Source: an uncultured Bacilli bacterium
Lineage (GTDB): Bacteria; Bacillota_I; Bacilli_A; RF39; UBA660
Assembly (NCBI GenBank): GCA_944345045.1
Contig: CALVMI010000003.1
Coordinates: 1-10,030, forward strand
Direction: 5' to 3'
DNA: 10,030 nucleotides
Shown here: piece after piece, positions 1-7,909 of the stretch
How the letters are laid out: each line of letters opens with the position of its first letter
Numbering within the stretch: position 1 is the first letter of the stretch
The notes under the pieces: model-generated
Told to the model about the DNA's origin: nothing
The model's input: only the letters and a program-made list of their open reading frames with translations
Database searches by the model: none
Position numbers and translations under genes: made by a program

Positions 1-42
1 TATAAACTTTGTGTCTATTACAATCATTTTATCTAAGAATTG

Positions 43-72
43 AAAAAAAAGCAACTTTTAACACATAAATTG
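43..72 (-). terminator. Possible weak terminator after the glucosyltransferase gene
   Basis: On the minus strand CAATTT (67-72), a 9-base loop and AAGTTG (52-57) can form a 6-bp stem with one G-U pair, followed by C and eight T (43-50). The T-run is good but the stem is weak. The rest of 1-153 is AT-rich, with a G6AGG block (minus strand of 112-120), an inverted repeat (124-138) and a 10-bp palindrome (81-90). I see no supportable gene in it. Confidence 0.3.
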
Positions 73-153
73 ACACATTCAAACATGTTTCAACATTATT
101 GTATCATATGACCTCCCCCCAGAGTCAATGATTTTGACACACTTTTTAAAAAA

Positions 154-1608
154 TTATTTTAACGCAACAATAATATATTCAACATTTCCATAAATCGTAT
201 GAAACATTGTGTCTTTAAGGATTGACAAATCATCAGGAAACTCTTCTAAAGAAGCATCCGTGATTCCACGTAAATCACTATAATAGAAAAATGCTGCTCT
301 ATACCAAACATTCTCACCCCCAAATGTTAAAGGTATCAATCTTTTAAGCATTTGGTAATCATCTGGCATATTTTTAATAGCTGAAGCATAACCAATATTT
401 CCAACAATTTTAAGCTTTCTCTCACCAATTCCAGCAGAAACTTCTAATTCATTTAAATCATTTACAACTAAATTTATTCGATAATCTGTATATCTTTTCT
501 GTTCTTGTAAAGCATTTCCATAAGTTAAAGCAAAAACACAAAAAAGATAACACAAAAGGCAAACACAAATTTTACCAAACCAATTCTTTTTGAAATTTGC
601 ACATAAAGTCATCAAAAGGGTTAAAAATACTCCTATTCCGTACATAGCTCTCGGTGAAAATAAAGGCGCTGTAAAAGCTGGATAAATTCCAAAACAAAGT
701 AGCAACGAACCAAATAATACGAAAAGAGTTAAGAAAAAAGTTTTTACCTTAGATCTTTTTGACTCACGCAAAACACCAAGCAAAAAACTAAGTGAAAGAA
801 AAGCAAATAAAACAAGCCATTCCACCTTAAAATCCGTCAAAAATAAATGGTAATATTCTTTAAAATTTTGTAGTGCTCCCAATGGCAAATCTCTTAAAGA
901 AAAAATAGTATTTGTCACATACGTATCGGATGTTTGCATAAAGAAAATTTTAAAAACTAAAAGACTTCCTATGTAAAAAAGAACAGATTTAATCCCCCAC
1001 ATTAAACATTCTTTAAAAGATTTTTTATTCATCCACTCATAAAAAGCATAAAAAAGAACAAGCATCAAAAAAATACCAGAAGAAGCTTGATATGTCATAC
1101 ACATCATCAAAGTACAAAGAAAAATGCTTAAACCATAAATAGGTGTTTTTTTCTTAGCAAATAAAAGTGGAATAATGCTTACCAAAACTGAAAAAGCCAT
1201 ATAAGGAGCATCATATTTATAAGACAAACATTCTAAAAAATAAGGATTAATTGCTAACGGAACAACACTTACAACATTTAAAAAAGTAAATTTATCTTTT
1301 TTAGTAAAGATTTTTAACAAAATTACTCCCGCAAGACCCATAATAAGAAGAGCCAATATTTGAGGCCATGGCGAAATATCACTTAAATAAGGATCACCAT
1401 GTAAAAAAATACTAAAAAATGAAGATAAATAACGACTAAAATTACTCCATCCCCTATAACCAAAAGCAACTCTTCCTAAATCATCATAATACGAAAAATC
1501 AGCCTGCAAAACCGCAAATAAAGCCAAAAAACTTATCAAAAAAATTCCTAAAAATGGCCATCTATACTTAAATATTTCCTGTTTAACTGTCTTTAATTTT
1601 TCGGACAT
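154..1608 (-). CDS. GtrII-type polytopic glucosyltransferase
   Basis: This is a hydrophobic integral membrane protein of 484 residues with roughly ten or more membrane segments, the first at about 17-35. It carries YYDDLGR near residues 40-46, just after the first membrane segment, followed by GYRGW and a PWPQILALL segment. This pattern is that of the GtrII/GtrI-like glucosyltransferase family, which transfers glucose from a polyprenyl-phosphate carrier to a surface polysaccharide on the outer face of the membrane; the paired aspartates are the likely catalytic site. I chose the ATG at 1608, with GAGGG 6 bases upstream; a TTG two codons earlier is possible but too close to that site. Following glf it probably modifies the same galactofuranose-containing polymer. 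The actual sugar and acceptor cannot be read from the sequence. Confidence 0.8.
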   Translation of the reverse strand: MSEKLKTVKQEIFKYRWPFLGIFLISFLALFAVLQADFSYYDDLGRVAFGYRGWSNFSRYLSSFFSIFLHGDPYLSDISPWPQILALLIMGLAGVILLKIFTKKDKFTFLNVVSVVPLAINPYFLECLSYKYDAPYMAFSVLVSIIPLLFAKKKTPIYGLSIFLCTLMMCMTYQASSGIFLMLVLFYAFYEWMNKKSFKECLMWGIKSVLFYIGSLLVFKIFFMQTSDTYVTNTIFSLRDLPLGALQNFKEYYHLFLTDFKVEWLVLFAFLSLSFLLGVLRESKRSKVKTFFLTLFVLFGSLLLCFGIYPAFTAPLFSPRAMYGIGVFLTLLMTLCANFKKNWFGKICVCLLCYLFCVFALTYGNALQEQKRYTDYRINLVVNDLNELEVSAGIGERKLKIVGNIGYASAIKNMPDDYQMLKRLIPLTFGGENVWYRAAFFYYSDLRGITDASLEEFPDDLSILKDTMFHTIYGNVEYIIVALK

Positions 1609-1660
1609 ATTCAACCCTCACCTAGCAAAATCTTATCATAATTTGTTGTTAAATAAAAGA

Positions 1661-1690
1661 AAAAACTCTTTACAAAAAAACTCTTTACAA
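1661..1690 (-). repeat. 15-bp tandem duplication spanning the glf stop codon
   Basis: On the minus strand TTGTAAAGAGTTTTT occurs twice in direct succession (1676-1690, then 1661-1675). The first copy supplies the last leucine codon and TAA stop of glf. The second puts another TTG-TAA in the same frame five codons later, so loss of the first stop would extend the protein by only five residues. The copies are identical, pointing to recent slippage. Confidence 0.85.
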
Positions 1691-2794
1691 AGCTTTTTCT
1701 TTCTCGACAAGTTCTAAAGCGGCTAAAACAACTTTATCCATATCATAATATTTATAATTGCCAAGTCGACCACCAAACAAAACATTTTCTTCTTGCAAAG
1801 CAAGTTTCTGATATTTCATAAATAACTCGTTATTCTTCTCGTCATTTAAAGGATAATAAGCTTCCATACCCTCTTCCCAAGTAACAGGATATTCTCTTGT
1901 AATTACGGTTCCAGGGCATTCTTGAAATTCAAAATGTTTATGTTCAATAACTCTTGTATAAGGTGTTTCTGTGTGCGTATAATTTACAACTGCATTTCCT
2001 TGATAATTATCACAATCAGAAATATATTCCGTTTCAAACTTTAAAGAACGATACTCTAAATGACCTAACTGATAAGCAAAATACTCATCAATCATTCCTG
2101 TATACAAAACTTTTTTAGCCATTTTATTATATTTTTCTTTATCCTTTAAATAATCAACATTTAATAAAACATCACAATCTTTTAACATCTTATCAATAAT
2201 AACGTTATAGCCACCTACAGGAATACCTTGATACCGATCATTAAAATAATTATTGTTAAAAGTAAAACGAACTGGCAATCTCTTAATTATAAAGGCTGGC
2301 AAATCCTTACAATCTTTACCCCACTGTTTTTCAGTATATCCTTTTACAAGCTTTTCATATATATCTCTACCAACTAAAGAAATAGCTTGTTCCTCTAAAT
2401 TTTCCGGATTCTTACCATTTAACTCACTTTTTTGTCCTTCAATTTTCTTTTTAGCATCTTCAGGTGTAATCACATCGTCCCATAATTTAGTAAACGTATT
2501 CATATTAAAAGGCATGTTATATAATTCATCATGATAATTTGCAATTGGTGAGTTAATATAATTGTTAAATTCACAAAATTGATTCATATATTCCCATACT
2601 TTTTTATCACTGGTATGAAAAATATGCGCGCCATATTTATGAACATGAATACCATGAACATTTTCACAATAAATGTTCCCACCAACATGACTTCTTCGAT
2701 CTATCACCAAACATTTATGACCAGATTTTGTCATTTCATAGGCAAAACAAGCTCCAAACAAGCCAGCTCCCACAATAACATAATCATATTTCAT
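1685..2794 (-). CDS. glf: UDP-galactopyranose mutase
   Basis: Glf is a flavoenzyme that interconverts UDP-galactopyranose and UDP-galactofuranose, the donor for galactofuranose in surface polysaccharides; it acts in the cytoplasm. The 369 residues match the bacterial family (about 365-390). Motifs: the FAD-binding GAGLFG (9-14) and the acidic IDRR at 31-34, GGN (38-40), GAHIFHT (55-61), GYTEKQWG (152-159, with the substrate-stacking tryptophan), LPVRFTFNNNYF (173-184), the second active-site arginine in TRVIEHKHF (R281), and the C-terminal NVLFGGRLGNYKYYDMD (337-353). It starts 8 bases after a GAGGAGA ribosome binding site. It lies 48 bases after the phosphoesterase gene and 76 bases before the glucosyltransferase, probably in one transcription unit with the latter. 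Its last codon and stop are part of a 15-bp tandem duplication. Confidence 0.97.
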   Translation of the reverse strand: MKYDYVIVGAGLFGACFAYEMTKSGHKCLVIDRRSHVGGNIYCENVHGIHVHKYGAHIFHTSDKKVWEYMNQFCEFNNYINSPIANYHDELYNMPFNMNTFTKLWDDVITPEDAKKKIEGQKSELNGKNPENLEEQAISLVGRDIYEKLVKGYTEKQWGKDCKDLPAFIIKRLPVRFTFNNNYFNDRYQGIPVGGYNVIIDKMLKDCDVLLNVDYLKDKEKYNKMAKKVLYTGMIDEYFAYQLGHLEYRSLKFETEYISDCDNYQGNAVVNYTHTETPYTRVIEHKHFEFQECPGTVITREYPVTWEEGMEAYYPLNDEKNNELFMKYQKLALQEENVLFGGRLGNYKYYDMDKVVLAALELVEKEKAL

Positions 2795-2842
2795 TTTACC
2801 ACTCTCCTCTTAAAGGATAATATAAAGTAGGAAAAAAAGCAA

Positions 2843-4441
2843 TTACTTTTTCCGTTCTAAAACTACTTCATTAACCTTTTGAAGATCACTACTAGCACTT
2901 AAAGATGAAAGAACAATTTGCTGAATGCGATTGTTTTCAAAAGAAAATTCCACATCCATTGCCCCATTACAAACGCGGTCTTTAAAAAGGGACGGCACAA
3001 CAGCAAAAGAATACGGATCATTTATATGATTTAAATGCAAATGTCCTAGAAAAGTAAAAGCCAAATCTTCTTTTTTTATACCACTCATCTTATAATATTC
3101 TTGCAAAAAACTTTCAACTTTAACAGAAGAAAATAACGCATTTTTATCATTAAAACGTTTATAAGGATGAAGCAAAAGAAGCAAATCCTTTTCATTAAAA
3201 TGTAAAAGGGAATCTTGATATCCTAAAGGATATACCAAAGGGTTTTTTGAGGCCAAAAACTCTAATGGATCAATACCAAATTCCTTCAAACTTTCATCAT
3301 GATTTCCACCTAAAACCAAGTGTGAAATAGAAGTTTTCTTTGGAAATAAATCAGAGATAAGATCGACCGTTTCATACGCGTCATCTTGATCCATATATGG
3401 ATTTTCTCTTTTCATATATCCAAACACATCTCCTAAATTAATAATATAGGAAATGTCATTTTTTGTAGCATACTCATACAAAGCATGAATTTTTTCCTTA
3501 GTTTTATCTTGAATATCAAATATATGTAGATCAGAAATTAATAAGGCTCTAAAAGAAGACGGCACTAAAGAAAGTTGTTGACCCTTATTGGCCTCAAAAC
3601 GAAGGACAGAAAAAGATTTCGTATCCCACAAATGTTTTATTTGTTCTTGCAATTTCACTTCATCTATTTCAAAACCTTTTTCATTACAAGATGCAAGAAT
3701 CTTTTTCTCATCACATACTTTTTTATAAAGTTGTTGCTGCAAAAACGTTTCAAACTCTTTAGAACAATTACCAGAACTCTTCTTTTTAACAGAACTACTC
3801 TTTACCTCTAAACTTTGTCTTTTATTTTGTTCACTTAATAAATATACAAGTTGTTGTAATTTATCATTTTTTTGTTGTAATTTATCATTTTTCTTTTTCA
3901 TCTTTTCTATTCTTTTTTGTGAAGTTAAAAGAAGTTCTTCAATTTTCTTTTCTAATTTTTTAACTGTTTGACTTAAGTTTTTTGCTTGATTTTTTAATTC
4001 GCATATTTTTACTTCACTTTGGTCAAGCTGTTCTTCTAATGTATGAATTAAATCATTTTTTTCTTTTAATTCAGATAAATACTGTTGCTCTTTAAAAAAA
4101 GCTTCATCATACTGAAAACTTTCAAAAGAATGAACACAACTTTCTAAAATTTCATGTGTAGATAAATCCATCTCATCTTCTAACAATTCACTTAATTTTT
4201 TCATTTCTAAACATGTCATTTCATTTAATTCTGAAACAGAACCATTATCTAAAGCTAAATGAAAATAATATAAATTTCTAACAAAAGCCTTAGTCTTTCT
4301 CGTTTGAAAAAGACGCTCTTTCAAAAAAAGAAGTAAATCATCCAAATGAAATTTTTCCCCTAATCCCAAACGAACAAAATCATCAAAAGCAGCATTATTT
4401 TTCATCAATCCTAATATTTTCAATTTATAAAAATCGCTCAT
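2843..4441 (-). CDS. Coiled-coil protein with C-terminal calcineurin-like metallophosphoesterase domain
   Basis: The product is 532 residues and soluble in appearance: no signal peptide or membrane segment. Residues 1-115 are a helical region I do not recognise. About 117-208 is a strongly charged coiled coil rich in K, E and Q. About 295-500 is a metallophosphoesterase with the full metal-binding set: DLH (304-306), GD (337-338), GNHD (379-382), H425 and GHLH (466-469). Such enzymes hydrolyse phosphomonoesters or diesters with two metal ions; the substrate here cannot be told. I chose the ATG at 4441 because AGGTGA lies 5 bases before it; the GTG three codons upstream lies inside that ribosome binding site. 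The gene stands between the division operon and glf, with its own promoter and a 48-base gap to glf, so it may be co-transcribed with glf. The coiled coil contains a perfect 21-bp tandem duplication. Confidence 0.85.
   Translation of the reverse strand: MSDFYKLKILGLMKNNAAFDDFVRLGLGEKFHLDDLLLFLKERLFQTRKTKAFVRNLYYFHLALDNGSVSELNEMTCLEMKKLSELLEDEMDLSTHEILESCVHSFESFQYDEAFFKEQQYLSELKEKNDLIHTLEEQLDQSEVKICELKNQAKNLSQTVKKLEKKIEELLLTSQKRIEKMKKKNDKLQQKNDKLQQLVYLLSEQNKRQSLEVKSSSVKKKSSGNCSKEFETFLQQQLYKKVCDEKKILASCNEKGFEIDEVKLQEQIKHLWDTKSFSVLRFEANKGQQLSLVPSSFRALLISDLHIFDIQDKTKEKIHALYEYATKNDISYIINLGDVFGYMKRENPYMDQDDAYETVDLISDLFPKKTSISHLVLGGNHDESLKEFGIDPLEFLASKNPLVYPLGYQDSLLHFNEKDLLLLLHPYKRFNDKNALFSSVKVESFLQEYYKMSGIKKEDLAFTFLGHLHLNHINDPYSFAVVPSLFKDRVCNGAMDVEFSFENNRIQQIVLSSLSASSDLQKVNEVVLERKK
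3851..3892 (-). repeat. Perfect 21-bp tandem duplication inside the coiled coil
   Basis: The plus-strand blocks 3851-3871 and 3872-3892 are identical 21-mers (ttgttgtaat onward). They encode two consecutive copies of the seven-residue unit KNDKLQQ, about residues 184-197 of the phosphoesterase protein. Exactly one coiled-coil heptad has been added without disturbing the phase. The lack of any third-position difference suggests a recent slippage event. Confidence 0.9.
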
Positions 4442-4458
4442 CAAACTCACCTGTACTT

Positions 4459-4487
4459 ATTGTAAATTTATTTTTCTTTTTTGTAAA
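4459..4487 (-). promoter_or_regulatory. Promoter of the metallophosphoesterase gene
   Basis: On the minus strand TTTACA (4482-4487) and TACAAT (4459-4464) are separated by 17 bases, each one mismatch from the housekeeping consensus. Transcription would start around 4452, giving a leader of only about 11 bases with the ribosome binding site (AGGTGA, 4447-4452) at its very 5' end. Confidence 0.7.
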
Positions 4488-4498
4488 TAGATAGACTC

Positions 4499-4535
4499 AC
4501 AAAAAAGAAAAGTGGCTATGCTATTTCACCACTTT
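4499..4535 (-). terminator. Intrinsic terminator of the mraZ operon
   Basis: Right after the PBP stop the minus strand has AAAGTGG (4529-4535), a 13-base loop and CCACTTT (4509-4515), then TTCTTTTTTG. The 7-bp stem with a T-rich tail fits an intrinsic terminator. It cuts the division cluster off from the next gene, which has its own promoter. Confidence 0.7.
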
Positions 4536-4536
4536 A

Positions 4537-6684
4537 TTATAAACCAAGCGTAATTTCTAGAGTCATAGTATTTACATCTATTAGTGTACCCTCACTAATA
4601 TTGGTACTAACTACATTGCCATAACCGTTTAGAGTATAAGATAAACCAATTAAATTACAAAAACGAATAATTTCATTTGTACTCCATCCTCGTACATCAG
4701 GCATAAAAATTACCCTATCGTTTGTAAGTAAAAAGACTTTAGAACCCGCGATAACTTTACTGCCACTTAAAGGATATTGATTAATAATATATTTGCCATT
4801 TCCCAAAACAACTGGTGTAAGACCAAGACTTTTTAATTCGTCAGCAACAGTTGTTGTTTCACGAGACAAATATTGCGTTATATAAATAATTTTAGAAGCA
4901 TCAACATCTGTATCTGTTGTTGTAACATTAACGATATTAGCCACTTCTTTGATTGTATTAGAAACTACATCATAAATATCTGAGCTAGGACCAACAAATC
5001 TTTTAGTTGCAAAGTAAAATACATATTCAGGTTCTTCATAAGGAAAAACACCTAAAAAAGATTTAATATAGTCATATTCACCAGTTAAGTAGCCACCAGA
5101 AGAAGAAGCAATTTGAGCTGTTCCTGTTTTACCGGCAATTACTACATTATCTGGTGCATAATTTTTATTATAACTAAAACTATTATAAACAACGTTATAT
5201 AAAAGCTGTTTCATTTTAGCGATCGATTCGCTACTAGCAATCCTTCCAACTTCCGTTCTTTCACTTTGCATTGTCACCGTACCCGCACTATCAACAATTT
5301 TATCGACGATATAAGGTTTTATCATCACCCCGTCATTAGCTATTGCACTCATCGCTTGCAAAAGTTGAATCGGCGTCACTAAAATTCCTTGACCAAAAGA
5401 TGCGTTAGCAAGCTCAGACTCATAAACAATATCGACTTGCCCTTCTGCTTCACCAGGTAAAGTAATACCTGTTTTCTCACCAAAACCACATTGATTATAA
5501 AAATCATTTAATTTAGCTGAGCCAAGTTGTAATCCTAAATTCGTCGCGGCAACATTAGAAGAGTAAGCAAAACCCGTATCATAACTAATCGTTCCCCAAC
5601 CGACGTTATTAAAATCCTTAATAACCGTTCTGCCATCACTTAAGGTAATCGTTCCAGACTCAAAAGTATCTTCACCATTATATATACCATTTTCCATCGC
5701 CGCAAGCCATGAAAAAATCTTCATCGTACTTCCTGGTTCGTATTGATAAGCAACCAAAGGATTTAAATAATTATTTAAGCCATCAAGTGTATTAGGATTA
5801 AAATTTGGATTGGTAGCACTTCCCACAATCGCGCCAGTTTTAGCATCCATAACTACAAACATTGCCCAATCTAAAGACTTGTCCTTAGAAAAGTTAGCAA
5901 TCGCATTTTCCAAAATATTTTGAACATCACTATCAATCGTTAAATAAATGTCTGATCCAGAAACAGCATCTTCACGAATTTCTTCACTTGTTGCCATTTT
6001 ATAACCATAAGCATCTTGTTGGTACTCCACATAGCCGTTTTCACCTTTTAATTCATCATTAAAATAAGATTCAATGCCCATTTCCCCAACAATTTCGCCT
6101 TCGTCATTGCTTCTTGCATAACCAATAATATAAGAAGCCCAAGAAGAATTAATATATTGTCTTTGTTTAGCTAAAGTAACAAATTCAATTCCCGGCAAAT
6201 CTAAAGCTAAAATAGCTTGTCTTTCATCTTCGGAAACTTTTCCCCAGTTACCTAGCTCTACTTGATATAAATCTTGATTAAAATAGCCTGTTAATGTTGT
6301 TATACAGCTTTCTCTTGATTCCTCGCTAGCTAAAACTTCACAAAGTTTCGTCGCGGTCATTTCCTTATCAACAACATGTTTGGGATTATCAGGATTAGTC
6401 GTTCTAGAAGAAGATAAAATTGCAATAATTTTATAAGAATTGGCATTTTTAGCTAAAGGGGTCCCATCTACATCATAAATAACCCCACGATTAGCATACA
6501 AAACCTCTCTAGTCGTATTTCGATTATTGGCAAATTCCGTTAAATTTATCCCATCAACATTCTCACTTATTACAACATAACTAAGTTTAGCTAATATCAC
6601 ACAGAAAAAAAGACCAACAACAAGCATTGTTAGCTTCAAATTCAAATGAATCTTCGGACTTTTGCGTGTGATCTTTTTTTTCAT
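4537..6684 (-). CDS. ftsI: Class B penicillin-binding protein with two PASTA domains (FtsI/PBP2B/PBP2X type)
   Basis: This division transpeptidase cross-links septal peptidoglycan on the outer face of the membrane. The 715 residues comprise a basic N terminus, one membrane anchor (about 17-39) and a PBP dimerisation region (about 60-230, with NRGVIYDVDGTPLA). The transpeptidase domain follows with all three active-site motifs: STMK at 319-322 (catalytic S319), SSN at 375-377 and KTG at 519-521. Two PASTA domains close it (about 600-656 and 659-715). PASTA repeats are typical of Gram-positive division PBPs and of SpoVD, a sporulation relative; the dcw position favours the division role. Four cysteines lie in the external part (C115, C127, C399, C676), so disulfides are conceivable. 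It starts 9 bases after the ftsL stop with an AGGGAG site and is the last gene of the operon, followed by a terminator. Symbol could equally be pbpB or pbpX. Confidence 0.95.
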   Translation of the reverse strand: MKKKITRKSPKIHLNLKLTMLVVGLFFCVILAKLSYVVISENVDGINLTEFANNRNTTREVLYANRGVIYDVDGTPLAKNANSYKIIAILSSSRTTNPDNPKHVVDKEMTATKLCEVLASEESRESCITTLTGYFNQDLYQVELGNWGKVSEDERQAILALDLPGIEFVTLAKQRQYINSSWASYIIGYARSNDEGEIVGEMGIESYFNDELKGENGYVEYQQDAYGYKMATSEEIREDAVSGSDIYLTIDSDVQNILENAIANFSKDKSLDWAMFVVMDAKTGAIVGSATNPNFNPNTLDGLNNYLNPLVAYQYEPGSTMKIFSWLAAMENGIYNGEDTFESGTITLSDGRTVIKDFNNVGWGTISYDTGFAYSSNVAATNLGLQLGSAKLNDFYNQCGFGEKTGITLPGEAEGQVDIVYESELANASFGQGILVTPIQLLQAMSAIANDGVMIKPYIVDKIVDSAGTVTMQSERTEVGRIASSESIAKMKQLLYNVVYNSFSYNKNYAPDNVVIAGKTGTAQIASSSGGYLTGEYDYIKSFLGVFPYEEPEYVFYFATKRFVGPSSDIYDVVSNTIKEVANIVNVTTTDTDVDASKIIYITQYLSRETTTVADELKSLGLTPVVLGNGKYIINQYPLSGSKVIAGSKVFLLTNDRVIFMPDVRGWSTNEIIRFCNLIGLSYTLNGYGNVVSTNISEGTLIDVNTMTLEITLGL

Positions 6685-6693
6685 CTATACTCC

Positions 6694-6984
6694 CTATTCC
6701 ACATTTTTTATATTATCATTATTATACGTCAATCCTTGACTAGATGCAACCTCTTGAATTTTATCTAGAGAAGCTAATTCATCTACTTGCATGCTTAAAG
6801 ACTCATTAATTCCTTCTTGTGTTTCAATTTTAGAACGCATTTGTTCTAAAGAAATATTACTTTCAGATAAAACTGCTTTAGTATATACGGTTCCAATCGG
6901 AAAAAGAACTAAGGCAATAAGAATTAAAATATACATAAATTTTTCTCCTTTAAGCATTGTTACTTTTTTATGAGTTTTTCGCAT
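6694..6984 (-). CDS. ftsL: FtsL-like septum protein, single-pass with a coiled coil
   Basis: This is a short bitopic protein (96 residues) between rsmH and a class B PBP, the standard place of ftsL. A basic cytoplasmic tail (residues 1-15) is followed by one membrane segment (about 17-37, MYILILIALVLFPIGTVY) and an external coiled coil (about 40-75). A C-terminal stretch, LDKIQEVASSQGLTY, fits the FtsL/DivIC pattern. Such proteins join DivIB and DivIC and activate septal wall synthesis. The assignment rests on topology and gene order, since the family is poorly conserved. The first ATG lies 4 bases after the rsmH stop and has a weak AAAGGAT site. A much better site, AAAGGAG at 6945-6951, lies 8 bases before the internal ATG at 6936 (Met17), so a form lacking the basic tail is possible. 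Confidence 0.85.
   Translation of the reverse strand: MRKTHKKVTMLKGEKFMYILILIALVLFPIGTVYTKAVLSESNISLEQMRSKIETQEGINESLSMQVDELASLDKIQEVASSQGLTYNNDNIKNVE
6945..6951 (-). promoter_or_regulatory. Internal ribosome binding site pointing to a second ftsL start
   Basis: The minus strand reads AAAGGAG, then 8 bases, then ATG (6934-6936). It lies inside the ftsL frame and encodes part of KGEKF. It is stronger than the site in front of the first ATG. Translation from here would give an 80-residue protein starting exactly at the membrane segment. It may instead be chance from lysine, glycine and glutamate codons. Confidence 0.4.
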
Positions 6985-6988
6985 ACAA

Positions 6989-7909
6989 TCAGATCCTTTC
7001 TATAATTCGTAATTTAGCACTTTTACTACGAGTATTTTCTTTTAGTTCATCTTCACTAGGCAAAATAGGTTTTTTATTGATAAGTTTTATTTTAGGCTGA
7101 TATTCTAAAGGAATTACTGGTAACCCCTTCACCATCGGATCAACCTCACTATATTTTTTAAAAACTTGTTTAACAATTCGATCTTCTAAAGAATGAAAAG
7201 TAATAACCACCAGTCTACCATTTGGATTTAACAAATCAATCGCGATAGGCAAAATAGTTTCTAAATCTTTTAATTCTTCATTTACCTCAATACGTATCGC
7301 TTGGAAAATATTTCGCTCAGGATGCGTTTTATAATAGTAATTGCTTCCAACAGCTTCTTTTATAATCTCACATAATTCAAAAGTTGTTTCAATTGGTTTA
7401 CTCTTTCTTTTTTGAACAATCTTTGAAGCAACGAAAGCACTTTTCTTTTCTTCACCATACTGATAAAAAATATTTTTTAATTCTTCTAAAGAATACTCAT
7501 TCACAACGTCTCTAGCATTCTTTTTAGCACTTTGATCCATGCGCATATCTAATGGTTCATTTCTCATAAAAGAAAATCCCCTTGCTTCATCAAGTTGTGG
7601 TGAAGAAACGCCTAAATCAAACAAAATGCCATCTACTTTAGAGACACCAAATTGTTCTAACTTTTCTTTCATATGAACAAAATCACTGTGAATGAGTTCG
7701 TAAGAAGATGAGATATCATCTAAAACTTTTTTGGAATAGTTAATAGCTTCAATATCACGATCGAAGGCGAATAATTTTCCCCTTTTTATTCTTTGCAAAA
7801 TTTCTTTTGCATCACCCGCATAACCCAAAGTCGCATCAACATATATGCCATCACTTTGAATATGCAAGCCTTCAATAGCTTCTTTTTTTAATACCGAATA
7901 ATGTTTCAT
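6989..7909 (-). CDS. rsmH: 16S rRNA (cytosine-1402 N4)-methyltransferase RsmH
   Basis: RsmH (MraW) methylates N4 of C1402 in the ribosomal decoding centre using S-adenosylmethionine. The 306 residues match the family length. Visible motifs: HYSVL at the N terminus, the SAM-binding segment DATLGYAGDA (25-34), FDRD (49-52), DLGVSSPQLD (98-107) followed by RGFSF and PLDMRMD, and VITFHSLEDRIVK near the C terminus. The glycine-rich SAM loop is usually G-[GA]-G-H; here it reads YAGD, so the customary histidine is aspartate, a small departure worth noting. The gene starts directly after the mraZ stop, with its ribosome binding site (GGGAG) inside the end of mraZ, which suggests translational coupling. 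It ends in TGA, showing UGA is a stop codon in this organism. Confidence 0.96.
   Translation of the reverse strand: MKHYSVLKKEAIEGLHIQSDGIYVDATLGYAGDAKEILQRIKRGKLFAFDRDIEAINYSKKVLDDISSSYELIHSDFVHMKEKLEQFGVSKVDGILFDLGVSSPQLDEARGFSFMRNEPLDMRMDQSAKKNARDVVNEYSLEELKNIFYQYGEEKKSAFVASKIVQKRKSKPIETTFELCEIIKEAVGSNYYYKTHPERNIFQAIRIEVNEELKDLETILPIAIDLLNPNGRLVVITFHSLEDRIVKQVFKKYSEVDPMVKGLPVIPLEYQPKIKLINKKPILPSEDELKENTRSKSAKLRIIERI

Noticed and set aside
1..27. Possible start of a further minus-strand gene (ATG at 27, MIVIDTKFI)
   Set aside because: Only nine codons are visible, there is no ribosome binding site before the ATG, and it lies just after a possible terminator; not supportable within the window.
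2253..2534. Plus-strand open frames (also 2579-2830, 3575-3811, 6791-6973, 8562-8762, 8965-9153, 9682-9903)
   Set aside because: All lie opposite well-supported minus-strand genes, encode low-complexity F/I/S/L-rich peptides with no recognisable motif, and are shadows of AT-rich coding sequence.
2830..2853. Hairpin after the phosphoesterase gene and a separate glf promoter
   Set aside because: The stem is two G-C pairs plus A-U pairs that use up the T-run itself, and the TATATT-like box at 2819-2824 has no -35 partner at proper spacing.
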